Positions 46,936 to 60,189 are shown, numbered from the stretch's first letter. The stretch is DNA of 64,000 bases from Acanthosoma haemorrhoidale (GCA_930367205.1 OV884014.1:71713104-71777103), one strand, 5' to 3'. Numbers and translations: made by a program. Notes: generated by a model not told the origin, from the letters alone.

Positions 46936-47369
46936 CTAGACTCCTACTAGCTATTGGGGAATTCCCGTGTTTCAGACCTAATCTTGCTGGTAATATTTCC
47001 TTTGCTGTAAATTATTACTAACTATAAGCAATGGCGAACAAAATGGACCATTAAGCCTTATTCAGGTATTTTTGTTTTGTTTTTCAAGTAATTATATTTA
47101 CCTAAAAACAAACCAGCAGTTCAAATGAAAGTTTGATTAAATCTCTTCGAGCTCTATGGTATAATATGCACGCATACGGACTAACAGAAAGATGATCGCC
47201 TCGTATCCCAATAAAAGTAGAGCTGCTACTTTTGGGATTCGCAATTTTAAGCCCTATTGACTAAATAGAGTAGAGTGACATCGTACGTTCGGAAACTTCC
47301 AATTAATTTTCTTTAAATAAAATCCCTCTGAGAACTTGAAAATTAATAGGTAGGGGTAAGTAGATTGCT
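46936..47369. other. No gene seen
   Basis: AT-rich; nothing recognised. Confidence 0.4.
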
Positions 47370-47790
47370 TATCGGAAAAGTAAACCGTTGGCGGTCAGTA
47401 AGTGGGGAGGGAGAAAGGGGAAGAAAGAAATAATATCCTCCTTTCACGGGGCCAAAGGGTATTTGGGGGGTGGGGTGTACTACCACTTTTCATTTCGGCG
47501 GCTCATCCTCGAAGAATCCCCCAGTCCCGGTCTGTGAAGGATCGTACTGTCAGTATTACTTACGCAGCAGTTATAAATCTATTAAATCTCTCCGGGTGTC
47601 GGGTGTGCCCTCCGGCGGGTGCTCGAATTAAACGGCACGCCCCATTAGACCCATAAATCTGGCCCGGCGGTTTTAAATGAACTCAGGAACTTGGCATTCA
47701 TTGAATGTAATGGGAGGGCCGATCGCTGACCGAGAATAATCCACGGGACAAATTCATTAGGGCTCGCTTATTCAAATTTAAATTTCAAAT
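47370..47790. other. GC-rich island; candidate conserved noncoding element
   Basis: Marked GC rise with runs such as GGGGGGTGGGG and TCTCCGGGTGTCGGG, plus homeodomain-like ATTTA/TAAT cores (CAGTTATAAATCTATTAAAT, CCATAAATC). An 84-codon frame at 47402-47656 is probably incidental. The mix of GC-rich and TAAT/TTATAAA sites is typical of developmental enhancers; this is inference. Confidence 0.35.
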
Positions 47791-49199
47791 CAGCAGAATA
47801 CAATATAACCGCGTATCTTTGCAGGATAATTTAACCCCCCTGCGAACTTTCCCGTTCAATATTGAGGTTTCAAGCCAAAAGACGATCCACAAAATTAATT
47901 CCCAAAATTTCAGACAGTCAATGGTAACTCAAAATCTCATCAATTCATTAATATTATCAAAGTTCACGGGTCTTTGCATGTCAGAGAAAAACTACCCTTC
48001 TTCGGCTACTATAAGATTTCTTTTTTGTTTCAAGAGAATTAAGGCTCAATATTGTCATCTGAGCTTATGACCTACACAAGAAGGAGAGGATTTTTTGTTT
48101 TGTTTTTAGGAATTAATGAATCTTTACTTCAAGAAGATCAAAATCACCCCTAGAACGGAGGGTAATTTAACATTTGCTTGTTGAGATATTAAAATCCTAG
48201 CCACCCAGTAAACGTTAGGCTTTTCGACGTATCTTCACGTCATTAAATGTTTCTTTAATGTTACATGTGTCAGTATAGTACCTCTCCCTCAAAACACACA
48301 CTGCATCCACGACTATCTCATAAATAAGATAACCAATTTTTTTGCTTCAAACTTGTCGTTTTTTAAAGCTTCATTTTTGCTTTTTTTTCCGTAATACAAC
48401 TAAAATCAAGAACTTTCTAAAAATAAAAGACCGATAATCTTCCACCACGAAGCCGACTGGTGTCTTCAATTTCTACTTAATTCATATTTCTATATATTTT
48501 CGCTGTTCTATCAAAATGTGTGTGAAAATAAGACATTTTGATGTGACAGCTAGAACCATTAGTGACATCTGGTGTGTTTGATCTGTAGCTTGAGTTTTAT
48601 CACCTGATCACATTTGACAATGAGCAGATGTAACTAACTAGTACAAGTGTTTTTCTTTAATAAGAAATTTTTGGCAAATTTGACATATAACGATGCCGAT
48701 ATTATATAACAAATAAATGAGTATATTTATAAAGTGATTACTAATTTTAGAATGCTGATTTTTAATTCATTCTTATTATATTGTGATGGTTGCTATCATA
48801 CATTAGTATAGTAAATACCTACTTGTAATTTCATGGGTAAATCTACGTAACTATATATTTCTATATTTACGTGAGTATTTGGGTAAATATTTTATTTTTA
48901 TCTTTCAAGTAGGTTTCTTGTACTATTTTCTTTATATCATTCAATCTTAATAAATACGTGTCTTTTTTTTTTTTTTTAATATTGTAAAATTTAGTATGGA
49001 TAAAAGCTGCTAAATAACACTCTATGTTCATTTTTTTTCTTAAAGTTCATAGCTCCAGGATATTAAAGATATTATGACTATATTAGTCATGTTCATCATC
49101 TATGTGAAATAAATTTGGTCGGTAAAAATCTAAAGAATAATCAAAACTCCCCGAGGATATTTAACTTTGTATAAAATGTTATTATTATCTATAAAAAAA
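47791..49199. other. AT-rich, no gene seen
   Basis: An 83-codon frame at 47819-48070 has no motif. The remainder is AT-rich. Confidence 0.4.
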
Positions 49200-49640
49200 G
49201 AAATATTTTCGGCACCTGATACAGAATGGTTTAGTGAAGGATCGTGCCTTTACAAGCAGCGATAAAAAGGTGTGTTAAGAGGAAAGTGAAGAAAAGGCGT
49301 GAGACTGTTTCAATTAAAGTAACAAAAGAAAACTGGGCAAGGGGTGGAGGTGAAGAGGAGCTGATTGGCTGGGCACGGAGGAAGAGTCACGTGACGGGAC
49401 ATTAGGGAATTAGCCGGCTGATACGTGCGGTTCCCGTGGGACCTGGGCTTTCCTTTCAAGGGGCCTTTACCTCAGGGCCCCCGCTAACCGCCAGGGGCTG
49501 CTATCGACAAAAGAGTCATCAGCGATTGTCTGCGCCGTGGGGCATTCTAGCCTCCAAATATTCCTCGGGGGACAAAAAAAGTAGTGGTGAAAAGGGGAAT
49601 CGGCAGCCGATTTTATTCATAGTTCAGAAGCCTTGCCATT
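49200..49640. other. GC-rich island with CCAAT and CACGTG sites
   Basis: An inverted CCAAT box (GATTGGCT at 49363-49370) and a palindromic GTCACGTGAC (49386-49395) are followed by GGGCC-rich sequence (CTCAGGGCCCCCGC). The layout could be a promoter or enhancer. A 71-codon frame at 49436-49651 has no recognisable product. No TATA box or transcript evidence. Confidence 0.35.
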
Positions 49641-51394
49641 TTTTTAAGTAAGTTACCTTCTTTTCCTAAAGTCCTGAACAATAATACAACATATCTGATC
49701 CATAACCATAATCATACAAACTATTTATTTAATTATTGATTGTCATTTTTCTCGTGCTATTTTACATACAAATGCTAACATTTTTAAAGTATAAAGTAAA
49801 GTTAATTTTTTTTTTTATACATATATATCTTCAGGTTTTTATTCGACATTATTTGAAAGCAAGCAATGGAGTTATAAAATTACAGTACATTCAACAGATG
49901 CGAACCCGAGAGGGGGCTTGTGGGTCGGTGTCCTTGGCTTCTCGGGGCTTTGGATGATACTTCAGATCTCACAAAGCACGTTGTTTCTTTGAGGACTTGG
50001 GATGCTTTGGGATTTTCCTTTAAAATTCACAAAAACTATGTGTAATCTCGTGATACTGTACGTGAGCTGTACTGGTGTATGAAATATCGGCGAGTGACAC
50101 GGCTTTCAACCCCATCCTTCGGTCGTTTCTGTGTCATTTCCTTAAAATGAGAATACTGTTCCTGCTTGCCGCAGACAGGTCGGCCTCAGGGGTGTCTTGG
50201 GCTTTGGCCTTGCTATCCTCCCTACTCGGGTCCATAAGATATGTAGTCGTTGTGTTTATTTGAATTTTATTATAAATCATACAATAATTGCAGTTCATAA
50301 TAAATTATGAAAATTACAACTATTAATAAATAATTTTCATTATACAACAGATACTTTTCGGGAATGGATGTATCAGATGTATCCTATCCACGAAATTTCT
50401 ATATTTTACTCATATAAAATAATTTAATAAATAACCTTATTCACCCTTAATCGTGGGTGAACGATCAGGACGGTAGGTTTTTAAAAGCTTTTGTACTGTC
50501 TGTTGAAAAATCTAAAAGAAAAGGGGTTTCTCAACGTAAGTACGAATGTGGGCTTACAATTTACACCAGCCATTTGTGTGGTCTATTACTAATACCACGG
50601 CAAAGTAGTATGGAAAAAAAAATTAAACAAGGAAAAAGTAGGACACAAACAACAAAAAGTATAACTAACTTTTAAAATTTCCAACTCAAAATCTGATGTG
50701 TATAAGACTTAAAATCTTGATTACTCCTTGTAGATCCCTTAAATAATATAATGCTAAAATGATTTGAAAGCTATTTCAAAAGTAAAGGATGTTTTGATGG
50801 CATTTTCATGTGAATATTTCAGCTATACGCAAATTGTTCTATGTCGATAAGGCTAGTTTGAAGGAGCAAGATGCTTTAACATATAAAATGATATACATCC
50901 TACCAAAACTAAATATTTTTTTATTTTTTATACAATTATCTACTAAATTTTTAAGAAACTCTACATCCCCTAATTTATTTACATTCGTTTAACATATACA
51001 ATTTAGCTCAGACACATTATAAAACAAAACAAATGGCCATTGTGTAATCAAAATATAATGGCAAGGACTCCTGGTTCTTAGCCCAAAGACTTGCCATAGC
51101 TAATGGATAGTGCTAAGAAGAGGGCGGTTCTTAGCCAGACTGACATGCTATGTAATCATCATGCATATTCTGCCACTTACATTATGCACGTGTACCTTCA
51201 GGAGCTATTACAAGACTTCACGTACAAACCACTTGACACATATCAATGTAGCACCTGTGCTAAAAGCTGCGGCGCGATATCTTTCTATTTACGACGTTTA
51301 ATAGCTGCTCAGTTTATCTTAAGATCAGCTTTTTCGCTTGACCGTTTAGCCTTTTGTCAATCACTGCTAACAATTACATATATTATTGATCAAA
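49641..51394. other. No gene seen
   Basis: AT-rich with mixed patches at about 49890-50230 and 51090-51330. Overlapping 60-98-codon frames near 51103-51399 have no recognisable motif. Confidence 0.4.
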
Positions 51395-52045
51395 TCTAAA
51401 ATCTTCATTAGGATAAAATCACAATCTGCCTTATTGGGCAATAAGAAATTGCGATGTTCTCATTTAAACCATATTATTCATTCACTCACTTATTTATACA
51501 GTATTTACAAACACTCCAGACACATCTACAATCCACATGATTTTCACCTCCCTCGCATGCGAAGGAAGAAGCGGAATCTTGAGAAGTGGAGGCCGATGGA
51601 GGGTGACCAAAGCGCAAGATCCACAGAGGCTTAAGACATGATTGCAGAAACTGCCCATTGCCAGGACTCTAACTAGCAGGTCGCGAGGTCACTGCCGCTT
51701 TAGTCTCCAAGGAGGTTTATAGGGATATGTGGTTGAGTGTAATGACTGCGCTTGGGAATTAGGGTGGTCTATCGAAGGAAATCTAGCCAAGGCTTCGATG
51801 GAAATTTATGAATCTGGAGGGATGAGTTCAAGTATGTAAGATATATAAGGATCGCTTTGAAGGGATTGGTTCCTGACGTAATGAGAGGCGTTAACTATTG
51901 TTCTCAGGACTTTTGATTGAAAGGATTGGATATGCTTGATGTTCGATTTTTTTGCTGTCCCCCATTCTTTTCCTTATTTCCAGATTGGCTTAAATATAAT
52001 TTAATATTTATTAAAATTCTCATTTTTTTTTCATCGATGAGAGTA
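51395..52045 (-). mobile_element. Degraded LINE family J copy (J7)
   Basis: Minus strand: part of the ORF2 C-terminal region (the I-W-T-Y-G-I...A-K-K-S-N-I-K area is visible as its reverse complement CTTGATGTTCGATTTTTTTG), then the 3' UTR down to AATGAAGATT in place of AATAAAG. Many small indels relative to J4. No open frame remains. Confidence 0.8.
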
Positions 52046-55000
52046 GGTATAAATACACTCGAATGTTCAAACATTGATAGAATCAGTAAACACCCTTATA
52101 CGAAATGGCTTGGAGGCGGAAGTATGATGTGATAGGATTTTTATTTTTAGTTTAGTTTGTTTTGAAGACACTTCAAGAAAAAGAGCGACTCAAGTGCACA
52201 ATGATTTTGGAATTTTTGATTTTACAACAGCGGTAAGAGTTCTCGTCAACCACACGGTAAATGAATAAGTTATCTTATTTAGTTCACTGTGATTTAACTT
52301 CCATCTCATCTACGCTAACTAATCATATTGACTTGGGTTAATCAATGCAAAACCAACGGATAAATTAAAGCTTTATATATTTGTTAAACAGTGACAAATT
52401 CGTTTGCAACATTTCTAAGAAAAAAAACTTTCCTTAATCGGAATGATAAGTGGAGGAAGGAGCTGCTTGAAAATACTCTCTCCCAAGTAACTGGTGACTT
52501 ACGTGATCCAACTGCTTAAAACATCAGCCTCGTCCCTTTCTAAAAAGTTCTACCAGCGCATATTTCAGCCGTCTCGTTCTTATAATATCGTTTGTATGAT
52601 TTAGTTCAGCGTAGAGGCTTCATTCTAAAGCTAACGTAATATGCGGCCATATCCCCTCACCCCGCTCAGCTGTTAATTATCCCTCATTGTCTAACTGAAT
52701 GTTATGCTATCATTCACCCTTTGAAAAGGGTATAATTTCAATTCGGAGTTTCTCTTCGGCTAAGTAAAATATCCCTTTCCCACTGAGTGTATGTTAGCTC
52801 AATTAAGGAAATACACCATTTCATAAATGTGCTTTTCCTCGCTTCGAGGAATTTTCACCACATCAGAGGCTATTAAACTTTTCCTCTATATTATTTTATG
52901 ATAATAATTGTATTTTCTTGAAATGGCTCAGTTACTACATTTGTACGTTTTCCTGTGAAACCCGAGCTCGTGTAGGTTTCTCACCAATGCAATATATTAT
53001 TTTTATTCTATAATACAACATTCATCATAATTTTTGCAACACTCTAAAACAATAAAGGGTTCTTAACTAATGAACTGCTTTGTAAATTAAAAAAAATAAG
53101 TTTAGAAGCGGCTTTTAATAAAGTCATTAAAATCTTGCTCACAATTATAACTCGTCCCACGCTTTACTAATAGAGATGATACTTTCCGCGTTTGTTTCGT
53201 TTAATTCCCCAATAATGTGAAAATATAAAAATACCCATTCTAACGTTAAGACACGTTGTAATGGGTCGTCATTAATAGCATGGTAATTTTTTCTTTTACG
53301 TTGAGTAGGTGTCATAAATCCCGCTAATTTTTATGAATCATCTGTGATTTATTTAGTTAGCAATGGTACTGCTGTTGTCACTAAGTATAGAATAAAGAAG
53401 GTTATGTGTAACTTTGTGTGCGTTCTTATTACGTATAATTCCCAGACTAATGAAAACTATTCACAGTTACAACAGTAGGATATAAAATTGACGATCTCAT
53501 AAATTAATTAATATGCAGTTTTTTGTGAACTGTAATTGAAGGAAGGTCCATTAAACCGTCATTAATTCGAAACGTTAACTGAACCGTTGATTATTTTTTT
53601 TAAATATATTTTTTTAGTTCCATTTTATGATTCAATAGTGCCAAAAAAAATTAATTATATATCAAATAGTCTATACATAATACAATATAATCTATACATA
53701 AAATTAATTCCTTGTGTTCTGACAAAAATAGTTTGTTTGTAGTTTATTGCTTAGGATATCAAGTAAAAGAGCTTGGTTAAAACAACGATTTTTTAAAATG
53801 GGTTTTAATCAAAATCATTCAATAAAATTAAAAATCAATAAAGATGAAGCAATTATCAATATTATGGAGACTTAATTAATTTTCTTTTGTTTTATGTTTT
53901 GGTTTAACGGAGTCTTCTTCTAGGTAGACTACAAAGGTTTGGCCAAGAGCTCATGACCCTGACAGATTTTTTTTGCCTTTACCCCCTGGGGCTCAACCAG
54001 TCCTTGCTAAGTGGTTTCTTGGCTGGCAGGCCCTCCACTTAGTGGCCTAAACACACCCACTTCTGCACTCATGAGGACGCAGTGTGACCACATCCGGTGC
54101 TGAAACTTCTAAGAATGATGCATTATTTTATGTATGGGGCTTGTAAAGAGGTTCCCATTAAATAGAATAGAGCAGAGTTTATCTTTGATAAACTTTATTT
54201 CTTAAAATTAACTATCATACCATTGGCGTTATTAACAAAAAATATTTTATAAATGAAAATCTGTTATTAAAATTATCATACATGTTGTATCTAATAGATG
54301 GACCATGCGGAATAAAGGCTTTTAAATATTTAAAACTCATTATACATCATTGATTTATTATTGAGGACAGAGAGAATAGTGGTGTCACAGCAACGATTCA
54401 ATCTAGTGGCCTTCTGATTACACTTCAGTCAGCATTACTAGGCCTTACTGCCAAAATAAATAAAAAAAATTCGGTATGGAAATCATTTAAAAAACAAAAT
54501 TAAAGTCCCTCTCAAAATATCGTTTATTATTATATGTATAATAATATAATAAAAATACATATTATTTATTATTATACCATCAACAGTCAACGCTCGTCTA
54601 TTCCGGCCTCTTCAGGACTAAAATATAGACAAAAAACATAAATTTACAGTCATATAAATAACACTTAAAATAATAAACAATAAGATGGGGCACAATTAAA
54701 AAAAAAATTAGGGCTCAATGTCATCGCCGATTCTAGTTTCGTAACGTACTATGTTACGAGCTAGATCTACCACGGCATTTGCAGATATTGCCAATTATAT
54801 GAATGCCAACAGCCTTGATTGTCAACGTCATGTGTCAGTTGTGAGTTAGATAACCAATTATTACGTATTCATTCACAGTCTCGTTGTTTAGTTTACAACC
54901 TGAATTTGGCCTACGAAACAATGTTGTATCTGTCTTTAAAAAAAAAATTAAATCGCCTGTTTTTTGAAATTTCAATTCTACCGGTCACAACTGGGAGAAA

Positions 55001-55116
55001 AAGCTTATAAAAAAATTAAGCTATAAATTGTAATGCACAATAAATGGTTTAGTTAAGGCTTTTAACTCTATTATTTACCTTTAATTACAAATAGTTAATT
55101 AACAGAAGACCCTTCA
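52046..55116. other. AT-rich, no gene seen
   Basis: Mixed-composition patches at about 52440-52860 and 53900-54120 have no open frame. The second resembles repeat DNA but has no partner in the window. A palindromic AT run lies near 54532-54580. Confidence 0.4.
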
Positions 55117-55124
55117 TAATTTTT

Positions 55125-55237
55125 GCAATGAATGAGCGAGTGAATGATGAATTGTAAATATGGTATGAATGAGATCATTTATCTGTATTATTATTGCCTT
55201 ATAAAAGGCAGATTGTAATTATTGCACAATAAAGAAC
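55125..55237 (+). mobile_element. Very short LINE family J tail (J8) with 8-bp TSD
   Basis: 113 bp, the last part of the 3' UTR only (GAATGAGCGAGTGAATGATG to GCACAATAAAGAAC). TAATTTTT flanks it at 55117-55124 and 55238-55245. It belongs to the GCACAATAAAG subfamily, like J3. Confidence 0.85.
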
Positions 55238-55245
55238 TAATTTTT

Positions 55246-56194
55246 CGTAAGACCTTTTTAATGTTGAGCATCTTTGGGGCTTTTTAGGAACCCATGATTG
55301 ACATTTTTATATGTTATATGATGTTAAATGAGTGCAAGCGGCATGTGATATACCTCCTATAATTGGACGCACCCATTAGTTTTTTCGGTGTTTCATGTTA
55401 CGATTTTCAACATTTAAAATTTGGATTTATGAACTCTTGCCTTGATTGACCGATTTTAAAAACGTACAAGGCGAAGTCAATGCTATAATCATATTTTTAT
55501 GCCCAGACCTGCTTACTCAAGGGGGGCTGATCAATATGTCTTTATTATTGAGGAATCGCACATACAAATTTTTAATGTAGTTTGGGTATCATAAGTTAAT
55601 GAATTGCCATATAAATTCCATCAATCATGCTAATGCTCGGCGTACAATAAATATTAAATGATATCCATTAATTCTGCTCTTTTTACCTCTGCACTGGATT
55701 TATGTCCCAATAAATATTATACAACCTGGTAATAATTATGTCAGCAGCTAATCCTACTCATAAAAACAGACTATGTCATTAGTAGAATAGTAGTAGTATA
55801 TTTTTTATTTAACAACTTAAAAAATCTAGTGGTCATCATCTTTCAAAATTACTCTAGACTTCTGACATATTTTACACAATTTATACAACTTTACACAGAA
55901 TTGAAACAATTTTTTATTATAGTCACAAAGCACTACTGTGGTGTCAGAGTAAAAAAAAATATATACAACACTCAGGAGATAAAATGAAATATTCAAGAAA
56001 ACAACCCATCTATTTCTTTAATTTAAATTGTATACGTTGTACTACTAAATTCATTCAAATTCAGTAGTGTAGCGTTTCTTCAAATTAAATGTTTGTGCTG
56101 GTATTTATAGAAACTGTTAAAGTTTTATTAGCCTAATATAACTGTGTAGATCATTACCACTCTACCTATATATATATACGAATGTGTGCTTTTT
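55246..56194. other. AT-rich, no gene seen
   Basis: Nothing recognised beyond a short TA run at about 56168-56177. Confidence 0.4.
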
Positions 56195-56575
56195 TAAATA
56201 AAACTTTATCTGGATAAAACCACAGTCTGCTCTAGGAGGGCAGTAGATAATTGTGATAAAAGATCCCATTCATGCCATATTCACTTTTTCATTCATGCCA
56301 TATTTAGGATACAGATACGTTTTGGACATGAGAGGAGAAAAATAACCAGGGACAAAGCTCTCAGTGATAAAATATTTACAAGAAACCACAGGTCCACTTC
56401 TGCTTCGATCTCCGAGGAGACTAGAAGGGATGAAACTTGAAAGTGATCGAGCTAGAGAATTTAGATAGTCAGATAATTTCTAATGCAATTTTGATAAAAT
56501 GATTCATTGGATAGTGGGAATTTTAAGGTCATTATGGAGGGTTTTATTGGTGAAAAAGGCTTTTATCCAGGTTCA
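56195..56575 (-). mobile_element. Old degraded LINE family J copy (J9)
   Basis: The plus strand shows AAATAAAACTTTATCTGGAT, AAACCACAGTCTGC, AATTGTGATAAAAGAT and CATTCATGCCATATT, which matches the reversed J UTR with many changes. A trace of the ORF2 end follows near 56520-56560 (TAAGGTCATTATGGAGGGTT). No open frame. Confidence 0.7.
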
Positions 56576-56932
56576 TTGAATCAGGCGAAGAATACGCTAG
56601 CTGAATTGACTGCTGTAATTGATTGCGAAAACCTGCTAGCACATGGGCCCATCATATATATATGCAGCTCGGACTGAATACCACCGACTATAGATGATCT
56701 CGCCCACTAATGAGATATAATAAAAATACGAAAAATAAGTTTCAAGCGGGGATAAGTGGCATACATAAAAGTTATATTCTTCCTATTCACTTATATACGG
56801 GTCGTAACACAGGTCCTTAGACATATGATCATACAAGTATGAACGCGTGTTGGGAGGTTTGAGGGCTGTGGAAGATCGAGTGCGAGGATCGCTGTAAACC
56901 CTTCATACCTTCATATTTGTCCGTATCACCAT
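56576..56932. other. No gene seen
   Basis: AT-rich to mixed. GGGTCGTAACA near 56799 recurs in inverted form as TGTTACGACCC near 57699. Confidence 0.35.
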
Positions 56933-56949
56933 TTCGAAGTATGAATGTG

Positions 56950-57265
56950 AATAATGTATGAAAAAAATGTATATATAGCTAGTTTAGGATTTGTAAATAT
57001 ATTATTTGAGGTGTTTCTTTTCTCATTACTTTAGTTTTGTGTTTTCTTCTTTCTTTTGTATATATTATTATCATGTTTTTTTTTTTTGAGAATAAATGGA
57101 ACAAAACAGAATAACCGAAGGTGCGCTGACCGGTGCAACAATCCCATTGCACCGGAATACGCGCACCACAGGCTACGTAACCCCACGAGCCCGCTTCACA
57201 GGCTTGTGGGGCAAGCCCGTTTGAGGCTCGGCCTCAGGTAAGGTGGGAAAAAAAAAAAAAAAAAG
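56950..57265 (+). mobile_element. A-tailed retrotransposed insertion with 13-17-bp TSD
   Basis: TTCGAAGTATGAA flanks it (56933-56945 and 57266-57278). The match extends to 17 bp with one mismatch. The insert ends in a GC-rich block (AGCCCGCTTCACAGGCTTGT, GGCTCGGCCTCAGG) followed by a poly(A) of about 17. The first part is AT-rich. This is the signature of target-primed insertion of a truncated LINE or a SINE. It matches neither family B nor J, and its source is not otherwise seen here. Confidence 0.85.
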
Positions 57266-57282
57266 TTCGAAGTATGAAAGTG

Positions 57283-57540
57283 TGTGGGGAACTTACGACC
57301 CAACTCTCAAACTCGCAACTCTGTATCATAAAAGGTATATATAAATTATTAATATATTACACCTTAGGAACTGGGCTATTATGTATACAATCGTTATAAT
57401 TCAAACGCTCATTGATTAGTTCATATAATCTGAAGTTCAGTTACGATTATAAAAATAAAAACACTTAAGTTGGTAAACAAATTCACTTTGTGCTCTTAAT
57501 AATTAAAGTCATTATATCATATCATACAATAACAAAAGCG
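57283..57540. other. AT-rich spacer
   Basis: No feature recognised. Confidence 0.4.
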
Positions 57541-57910
57541 CAAGCGACGGCAACCTTCGACTTATTTGGTGCCATGATGGAAACTGACGTATAGCAGGTG
57601 AAAGGGTCCATTAATACCTTTTGACCCTCATGAAGTGTGTGTACGGGTAGGTATGGCTACCTCATACAGTATAAAGAGCCAACCCTCGTCACAGATCGGT
57701 GTTACGACCCGTATGAAATTGAACGTCCTTAAGACAAGGCTTCCCTCGACCACCTCTCTCTCGAGTACCCACGCAGTCCTTGATCCTGGAATGTCTACAG
57801 GGTCCTAGTCCATAGCGACAGGGCTTGGAGTCGCCTTTGCCATACCAGGAAGGCTTATCTCCAGTCAAAATTAGTAATAAATTGTCTTCAATAAACATTC
57901 CAAGTGAAAT
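57541..57910 (+). promoter_or_regulatory. Promoter plus poly(A) module, possibly a solo LTR
   Basis: GC-richer block with TATAAAG at 57670-57676 and AATAAA signals at 57876-57881 and about 57889-57894, roughly 210 nt apart. That compact arrangement is typical of an LTR. No TG...CA boundaries or TSD could be fixed. The 69-codon minus-strand frame is probably incidental. Confidence 0.3.
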
Positions 57911-58989
57911 GTAATGTAAAGATTTATGTACTCATTTTTCTCTGTGGAATTAATTGTGTGTATTTACATTTAATTATTATTTTATTAACATTTATTTTAC
58001 GTTCTAATAATACATTTCAATATACTCAGATATATGGTTTAGTGTATATTATTTAACCAAGCAACCAAAAAAAGTATTATATTGGCGGTAAAGTTTCTCA
58101 GAAAAGTAAAGCGCTAAAAAAGGATCACATCTTGTTTTCCAGAAGGTCCGGCCACCATTACATTCCGGTCAGCTACTCTTTAATATTTGTATTTAATATA
58201 ATATCGGAAGATGAAGGTTTGAGAGCTAAAAAACCTCGTATAATATATATTCTCAAAATAATACTCTTCTACGTGACAATAATTAATAAAGATCCCGTTT
58301 TCTGTTTGATATTTCATGTAAACTATATTATTCAGTGTAATAACTTCTCATATAAGCTTCGCCTTCGCTCTTCGCCTGGTAATATTATTACGGCTATACA
58401 ATATTCTATTTTAATATACGTCAGTTAGTGCGTGCGGACTGACGATCCATCAAAAGTATCCGGCGCATAGCACCAACATATTCATGGCAAGTAATCATTA
58501 ATCAGCAGTGATATGGGGTAGTTAATGTATAATAAATAACGCATTGCCGAGATTTGACAGACAGCCATCTACGCTGTATCATAATAGTTTGAATATAGGC
58601 ACGAAGCTATATTTTAGTAATAAGCCCACCTTATATAGAATTTTATATATTTACTGGTCAAGAACGAATAAATAGAATAAAACATTCTTCCACATGGTAT
58701 TTAAATGAAAAACGACTTGGTAATTTTCCTAAATAATTCCTAAACCATCTTCTTAATAAATTAAATGAATTTTAAATTTATTAATTAATGATCGAAAAAA
58801 AACCTATTCGAAACTACTTTTGATAAGTGATGGAAAGCGGATCATTTGATTAATATGGAATCATTTTATTTTGTGCTGTACCCAGGTTTACAAAATAAAA
58901 TTATTTGTAATTGAAATATTTTTAGAAATGTAAATATTAATAGGGTATTCACAATTAAGAAAATCTTACCCTTTTAGATTTTAAAAATT
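57911..58989. other. AT-rich, no gene seen
   Basis: A 98-codon frame at 58132-58428 is compositionally AT-biased and shows no motif. Confidence 0.4.
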
Positions 58990-59163
58990 AATTTTTTCGT
59001 CATCAAAAAACCTTTACCCTACTCACCAGTTGGGTTCCATTCCACAGCTCAACAAGGCCTTCGTGTTGTTGATCACATATCCTCAGCCCTTGAAACTAAA
59101 CAGTATTGCACTGCTGCCTTTCTGGGCATAGCTCTAGCTTTTGACAGGGTCTGGCACGCAGGT

Positions 59164-60066
59164 TTGCTTTACAAGCTCAAACGATATTTACCGCAAGCCC
59201 TATTCCTAATCCTACAATCCTACCTTTCAAACCGTTTCTTCCAAGTCCGCTGTGGTTTAGAATATTCTAACTACTATCCCATTAAAGCAGGAGTTCCACA
59301 GGGCAGCGTCCTGGGTCCCACCCTCTATAATCTATACACCGCTGATGTCCCCTCTACCACCAATACCTTCTTGGCAACATTCGCAGACGACACTGCAGTC
59401 CTGTCAACCCATCCAGACCCTGATAAAGCACCCCAAAACCTTCAAAAACACCTCGACGAGATCGAGTATTGGTGCAACCAATGGCGAATCAAAGTTAATG
59501 AAGGAAAATGTTCCCAAATAACCTTTACCCTCTGCCGCAAGTCCTGTCCACCAGTCTTTTTAAATTCAATTCCTCTCCCTGTGTCTGAGACAGTACGGTA
59601 TTTAGGCTTCCATCTCGACAAAAGACTGACATGGAACCCACACACGAGGCTAAACAGACAAGAACTAAACAGACGCTTTGGACAACTGTACAGACTACTT
59701 CGAAGGACATCCCACCTCTCAATAGAAAACAAACTACTTATTTACAAGGTTATACTTAAGCCAATCTGGACATACGGAATAGAGCTATGGGGGACAGCAA
59801 AAAAGTCGAACATCAAGCGCATCCAATCCTTTCAATCAAAAGTCCTAAGAACAATAGTAAATGCCCCTTATTACGTCAGCAACAAAACCCTTCACAATGA
59901 TCTGAATATACCCTATATTCTTGAACTCATCCCTTCCAAGTTCATAAAATTTCATAGTAACCTATCCAACCACCTTAATTCCCTAGCACAGTCATTGCAC
60001 TGCACCACTCACCCCCATAATCCTCATCGGAGATTAAAACGGCAGTGGCCTCGTGACCTGCTATGA
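59164..60066 (+). pseudogene. Jockey-clade RT, C-terminal 300 codons open
   Basis: Frame open to TGA, ending W-P-R-D-L-L. It shows V-P-Q-G-S-V-L-G-P-T-L-Y-N-L-Y, the catalytic F-A-D-D-T-A-V-L, V-S-E-T-V-R-Y-L-G-F, Y-K-V-I-L-K-P-I-W-T-Y-G-I and L-R-T-I-V-N-A-P-Y-Y-V. Upstream to 59003 the fingers are recognisable, but a small deletion after the C-A-G-T-T-G bases breaks the Q-F-G-F region. The motif A aspartate lies in a G-I-A-L-A-F-D context; the other copies have D-I-A-Q-A-F-D. The open part is very similar to J4. The copy lacks an endonuclease and most of the fingers, so it is not autonomous. Confidence 0.88.
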
Positions 60067-60189
60067 CTAAGTGATAGTGGGAGTTCTGGCAATGGCCAGT
60101 TTCTCTAAGCATGTCCTGAGCGTCTGTGGCTCTCGCGCTCTTGGTCAGCTTCCGCTGGCTCTTATCCAGTGACGCGGCTGACGTAGGAG

